From a bacterium (GTDB taxonomy: Bacteria > Spirochaetota > UBA4802 > UBA5550), in NCBI GenBank assembly GCA_024224995.1, contig JAAENB010001340.1, positions 1 through 7,213 of the forward strand: 7,213 nucleotides of DNA. The letters are read 5' to 3'. Made by a program: the position numbers and the translations under genes. Within the stretch, counting starts at the first letter, position 1; the number at the start of each line of letters is the position of its first letter. The notes beneath the pieces were generated by a model. It saw only the letters and a list, made by a program, of their open reading frames with translations, ran no database searches and was not told where the DNA came from. Shown one piece after another: positions 5,751 to 7,213 of the stretch.

Positions 5751-6953
5751 ATGGCTAATAAGGAAGTAGTAATTTTATCGGGGTGTAGAACTCCAATAGG
5801 CAGTTTCGGACAATCTTTAAAAAATGTTAAGGCATATGAGCTTGGCGCTCTCGTAATGGGCGAAGCTCTCAAAAGAGCCAATGTTTCGGGAGATAAGCTT
5901 GGCGATGTTATTTTTGGCGACTGTATCCAGACTTCGGAAGAGGCAAATACCGCCCGGACTGCCGCGCTTAAAGCGGGTATTCCACAAGAAGTTCCGGCTA
6001 CAACTATCCAGCGGCAGTGTGCCTCAGGCATGCAGGCTACTATCTTCGGTTCACAGCAAATAATCGCGGATGACTCGGAATTCGTTCTTGTTGGCGGAAC
6101 TGAATCTATGAGTAATGCTCCGTACGTACTCAAAAATGCCCGTTGGGGTGCCCGTCTTCAGCATGGTGAAATGACCGATGCGATGTGGGAACTCCTTCAC
6201 TCAGGAAGCGGTCTTCTTGGCGAGCCCTTTATTATGGGCCAGACTGCTGAAAATCTTGCTAAAAAATATGATATTTCCCGGGAAGAACAGGACCAGGTTG
6301 CTTTTGAAAGTCATTCCAAGGCTATTGCCGCTATCGATTCCGGTAGATTTGACGACGAAATCATCCCTGTTTCAATTCCCCGCAGAAAAAAAGACCCCAT
6401 AATATTCGACACCGACGAACACGCGAGAAGAGATATCACCCTGGAATCCCTTGCCGCGTTAAAACCGATTTTTGATAAAAAAAATGGTACAGTGACTGCT
6501 GCCAACGCTTCCGGTATCAACGACGGTGCCGCTGCTATGGTTATCACCTCTGCTGAAAAAGCACAGGAAATTGGCGCTAAACCCATGGCTAAGATCGTTG
6601 CCAATGCCATTACCGGTTGTGAGCCCGAGCTCATGGGATACGGTCCTGTTCCTGCTATTGAAAAAATCTTAAAAAAGACCGGCCTTAGCCTCAGCGACAT
6701 TGACCTTTTTGAAATAAACGAAGCTTTTGCCGCGCAGTATATTGCCTGTGAAAAAGGGCTTAAACTTGACCGGTCAAAGGTTAATGTAAACGGTTCCGGT
6801 ATTGCTCTTGGTCATCCTGTTGGATGTACGGGCGCCCGTCTTATTATTTCATTGATGTATGAACTGAAAAAGAGAGACGCCAAATACGGCATTGCTTCTC
6901 TTTGTGTTGGCGGCGGCATGGGTGCTGCTGTCCTTATTGAGAACATCAAGTAA
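5751..6953 (+). CDS. Acetyl-CoA C-acetyltransferase (thiolase II)
   Basis: It condenses two acetyl-CoA to acetoacetyl-CoA, reversibly, in the cytoplasm; this feeds butyrate-type fermentation, ketone-body, polyhydroxybutyrate or mevalonate routes. Which one cannot be told, because no partner gene is in the window. The 400-residue length is typical. The N-terminus reads VVILSGCRTPIGSFG. The acylated nucleophile is Cys90 in QRQCASGMQA, followed by GGTESMSNAPYVL (115-127). The oxyanion and active-site motif NEAFAAQ is at 323-329, the catalytic His355 is in GIALGHPVGCTGAR, and the general acid/base Cys385 is in CVGGGMGAA. All four signature blocks are intact. The 181-base gap after the YkgJ-type gene suggests its own promoter, but I see no convincing -35/-10 pair there. 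Downstream come palindromes without a T run, so the end of its transcript is unclear. Confidence 0.94.
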   Translation: MANKEVVILSGCRTPIGSFGQSLKNVKAYELGALVMGEALKRANVSGDKLGDVIFGDCIQTSEEANTARTAALKAGIPQEVPATTIQRQCASGMQATIFGSQQIIADDSEFVLVGGTESMSNAPYVLKNARWGARLQHGEMTDAMWELLHSGSGLLGEPFIMGQTAENLAKKYDISREEQDQVAFESHSKAIAAIDSGRFDDEIIPVSIPRRKKDPIIFDTDEHARRDITLESLAALKPIFDKKNGTVTAANASGINDGAAAMVITSAEKAQEIGAKPMAKIVANAITGCEPELMGYGPVPAIEKILKKTGLSLSDIDLFEINEAFAAQYIACEKGLKLDRSKVNVNGSGIALGHPVGCTGARLIISLMYELKKRDAKYGIASLCVGGGMGAAVLIENIK

Positions 6954-6961
6954 AGTCTTTA

Positions 6962-7012
6962 CTCCGTACGGAGAGATATTCTCCGTGCGGAGGTGACACT
7001 CCTCGTGAGGAG
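6962..7012. repeat. Cluster of three short palindromes after the thiolase gene
   Basis: CTCCGTACGGAG (6962-6973, perfect), CTCCGTGCGGAG (6981-6992, one central mismatch pair) and CTCCTCGTGAGGAG (6999-7012, 6+2+6) follow one another. The first two are near-identical and could also pair with each other. They start nine bases after the thiolase stop codon. Without a following T run they are not standard intrinsic terminators, but they could slow 3' exonucleases. Confidence 0.7.
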
Positions 7013-7085
7013 AGACGTTGCATGCAACGCCTTTACGGGTTGGTTTCAGAGACGTTGCAGTGCAACGCCTCTACGGGCCTGTTTC
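7011..7085. repeat. Two tandem copies of a 37/38-base repeat with a palindromic core
   Basis: Copy 1 (7011-7047) and copy 2 (7048-7085) both read AGAGACGTTGCA...TGCAACGCC...TACGGG...GTTTC and differ by one inserted G and a few substitutions. The core of copy 1 is a perfect 14-base palindrome (CGTTGCATGCAACG, 7016-7029); in copy 2 it has one extra central G. This type of GACGTTGCATGCAACGTC unit resembles interspersed palindromic repeats known from several bacterial phyla (recollection, not searched). Confidence 0.75.
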
Positions 7086-7115
7086 CGAAGATATTGCCCG
7101 GGTCAACACCACGGA

Positions 7116-7128
7116 GGGGTTAAACCCC
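7116..7128. repeat. Short palindrome GGGGTT-A-AACCCC
   Basis: A 6+1+6 inverted repeat within the gene-free tail of the window, part of the same palindrome-rich tract. No function can be assigned. Confidence 0.5.
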
Positions 7129-7138
7129 AAATAAACAC

Positions 7139-7172
7139 CGTGTACGGGCACGGCGCGCCGTGCCCGTACGCG
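7139..7172. repeat. Perfect 28-base palindrome within a 34-base hairpin
   Basis: Positions 7142-7169 are perfectly self-complementary around a central GGCGCGCC (left half GTACGGGCACGGCG). Allowing one T-G pair the stem extends to CG/CG at 7139-7140 and 7171-7172. It is far longer than expected by chance. It has no loop, so as RNA it would need to open a few central pairs; no T run follows. Confidence 0.8.
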
Positions 7173-7180
7173 TACCGCAT

Positions 7181-7193
7181 CCCCTCGCAGGGG
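7181..7193. repeat. Short hairpin CCCCT-CGC-AGGGG
   Basis: A 5-bp stem with a three-base loop, preceded and followed by CGCATCCC copies (7177-7184 and 7195-7202) that make a small direct repeat. It lies at the window edge, so the tract may continue beyond it. Confidence 0.45.
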
Positions 7194-7213
7194 TCGCATC
7201 CCTCCTCAGAGTC

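Noticed and set aside
7021..7122. Short + strand ORF starting in the palindrome core (ATGCAACGCC)
   Set aside because: About 33 codons made almost only of the tandem repeat, with no ribosome binding site.
6954..7213. CRISPR array in the repeated palindromic tract
   Set aside because: The 37/38-base copies are directly adjacent with no spacers, only two in number, and no cas genes are present.

Overview
The window reads as bacterial chromosome with strong AGGAG/GAGGGG-type ribosome binding sites and intergenic DNA full of inverted repeats. No taxonomic marker is present. The general style (eukaryote-like IMP dehydrogenase, small nitroreductase, biosynthetic-type thiolase, palindromic intergenic elements) would fit an anaerobe such as a treponeme-like spirochaete, but this is only a weak inference.

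Left part (1-2561), accessory and all on the + strand: the tail of a protein ending in an Ig-like or surface-type beta domain; then a 628-residue polymorphic toxin with a DUF4157 (eCIS-core) module carrying HELTH, a long helical middle with a glycine-rich hydrophobic stretch, and a C-terminal restriction-endonuclease-fold nuclease tip with an FDGID...LIDRK motif. A small acidic gene, the likely immunity protein, overlaps its stop codon by 4 bases. Next comes a lipoprotein-like gene that looks broken: its start codon and an 8-T run inside the signal-peptide codons each seem to lack one base. By hand count G+C falls from about 51% in the 5' part of the toxin gene to about 34% in the toxin tip and about 29% in the immunity gene, so tip, immunity gene and lipoprotein look like one swapped-in cassette.

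Middle (2562-4979): repeat-like non-coding DNA, then two minus-strand housekeeping genes, a small nitroreductase and an IMP dehydrogenase (guaB), separated by a MITE-like 105-base inverted repeat. The IMP dehydrogenase has the eukaryotic-type active-site flap (Arg-Tyr, AQGVSGAV) and Arg before the catalytic loop, the combination linked to mycophenolic acid sensitivity.

Right part (4980-7213): a divergent intergenic region, a YkgJ-type cysteine-cluster protein, and an acetyl-CoA C-acetyltransferase with all catalytic residues. The last 260 bases hold no gene but a dense series of short palindromes, a two-copy 37/38-base repeat and a perfect 28-base palindrome. The left cassette probably acts in interbacterial or host-directed competition. 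The other genes serve purine synthesis, redox and acyl-CoA metabolism and show no functional link to it.
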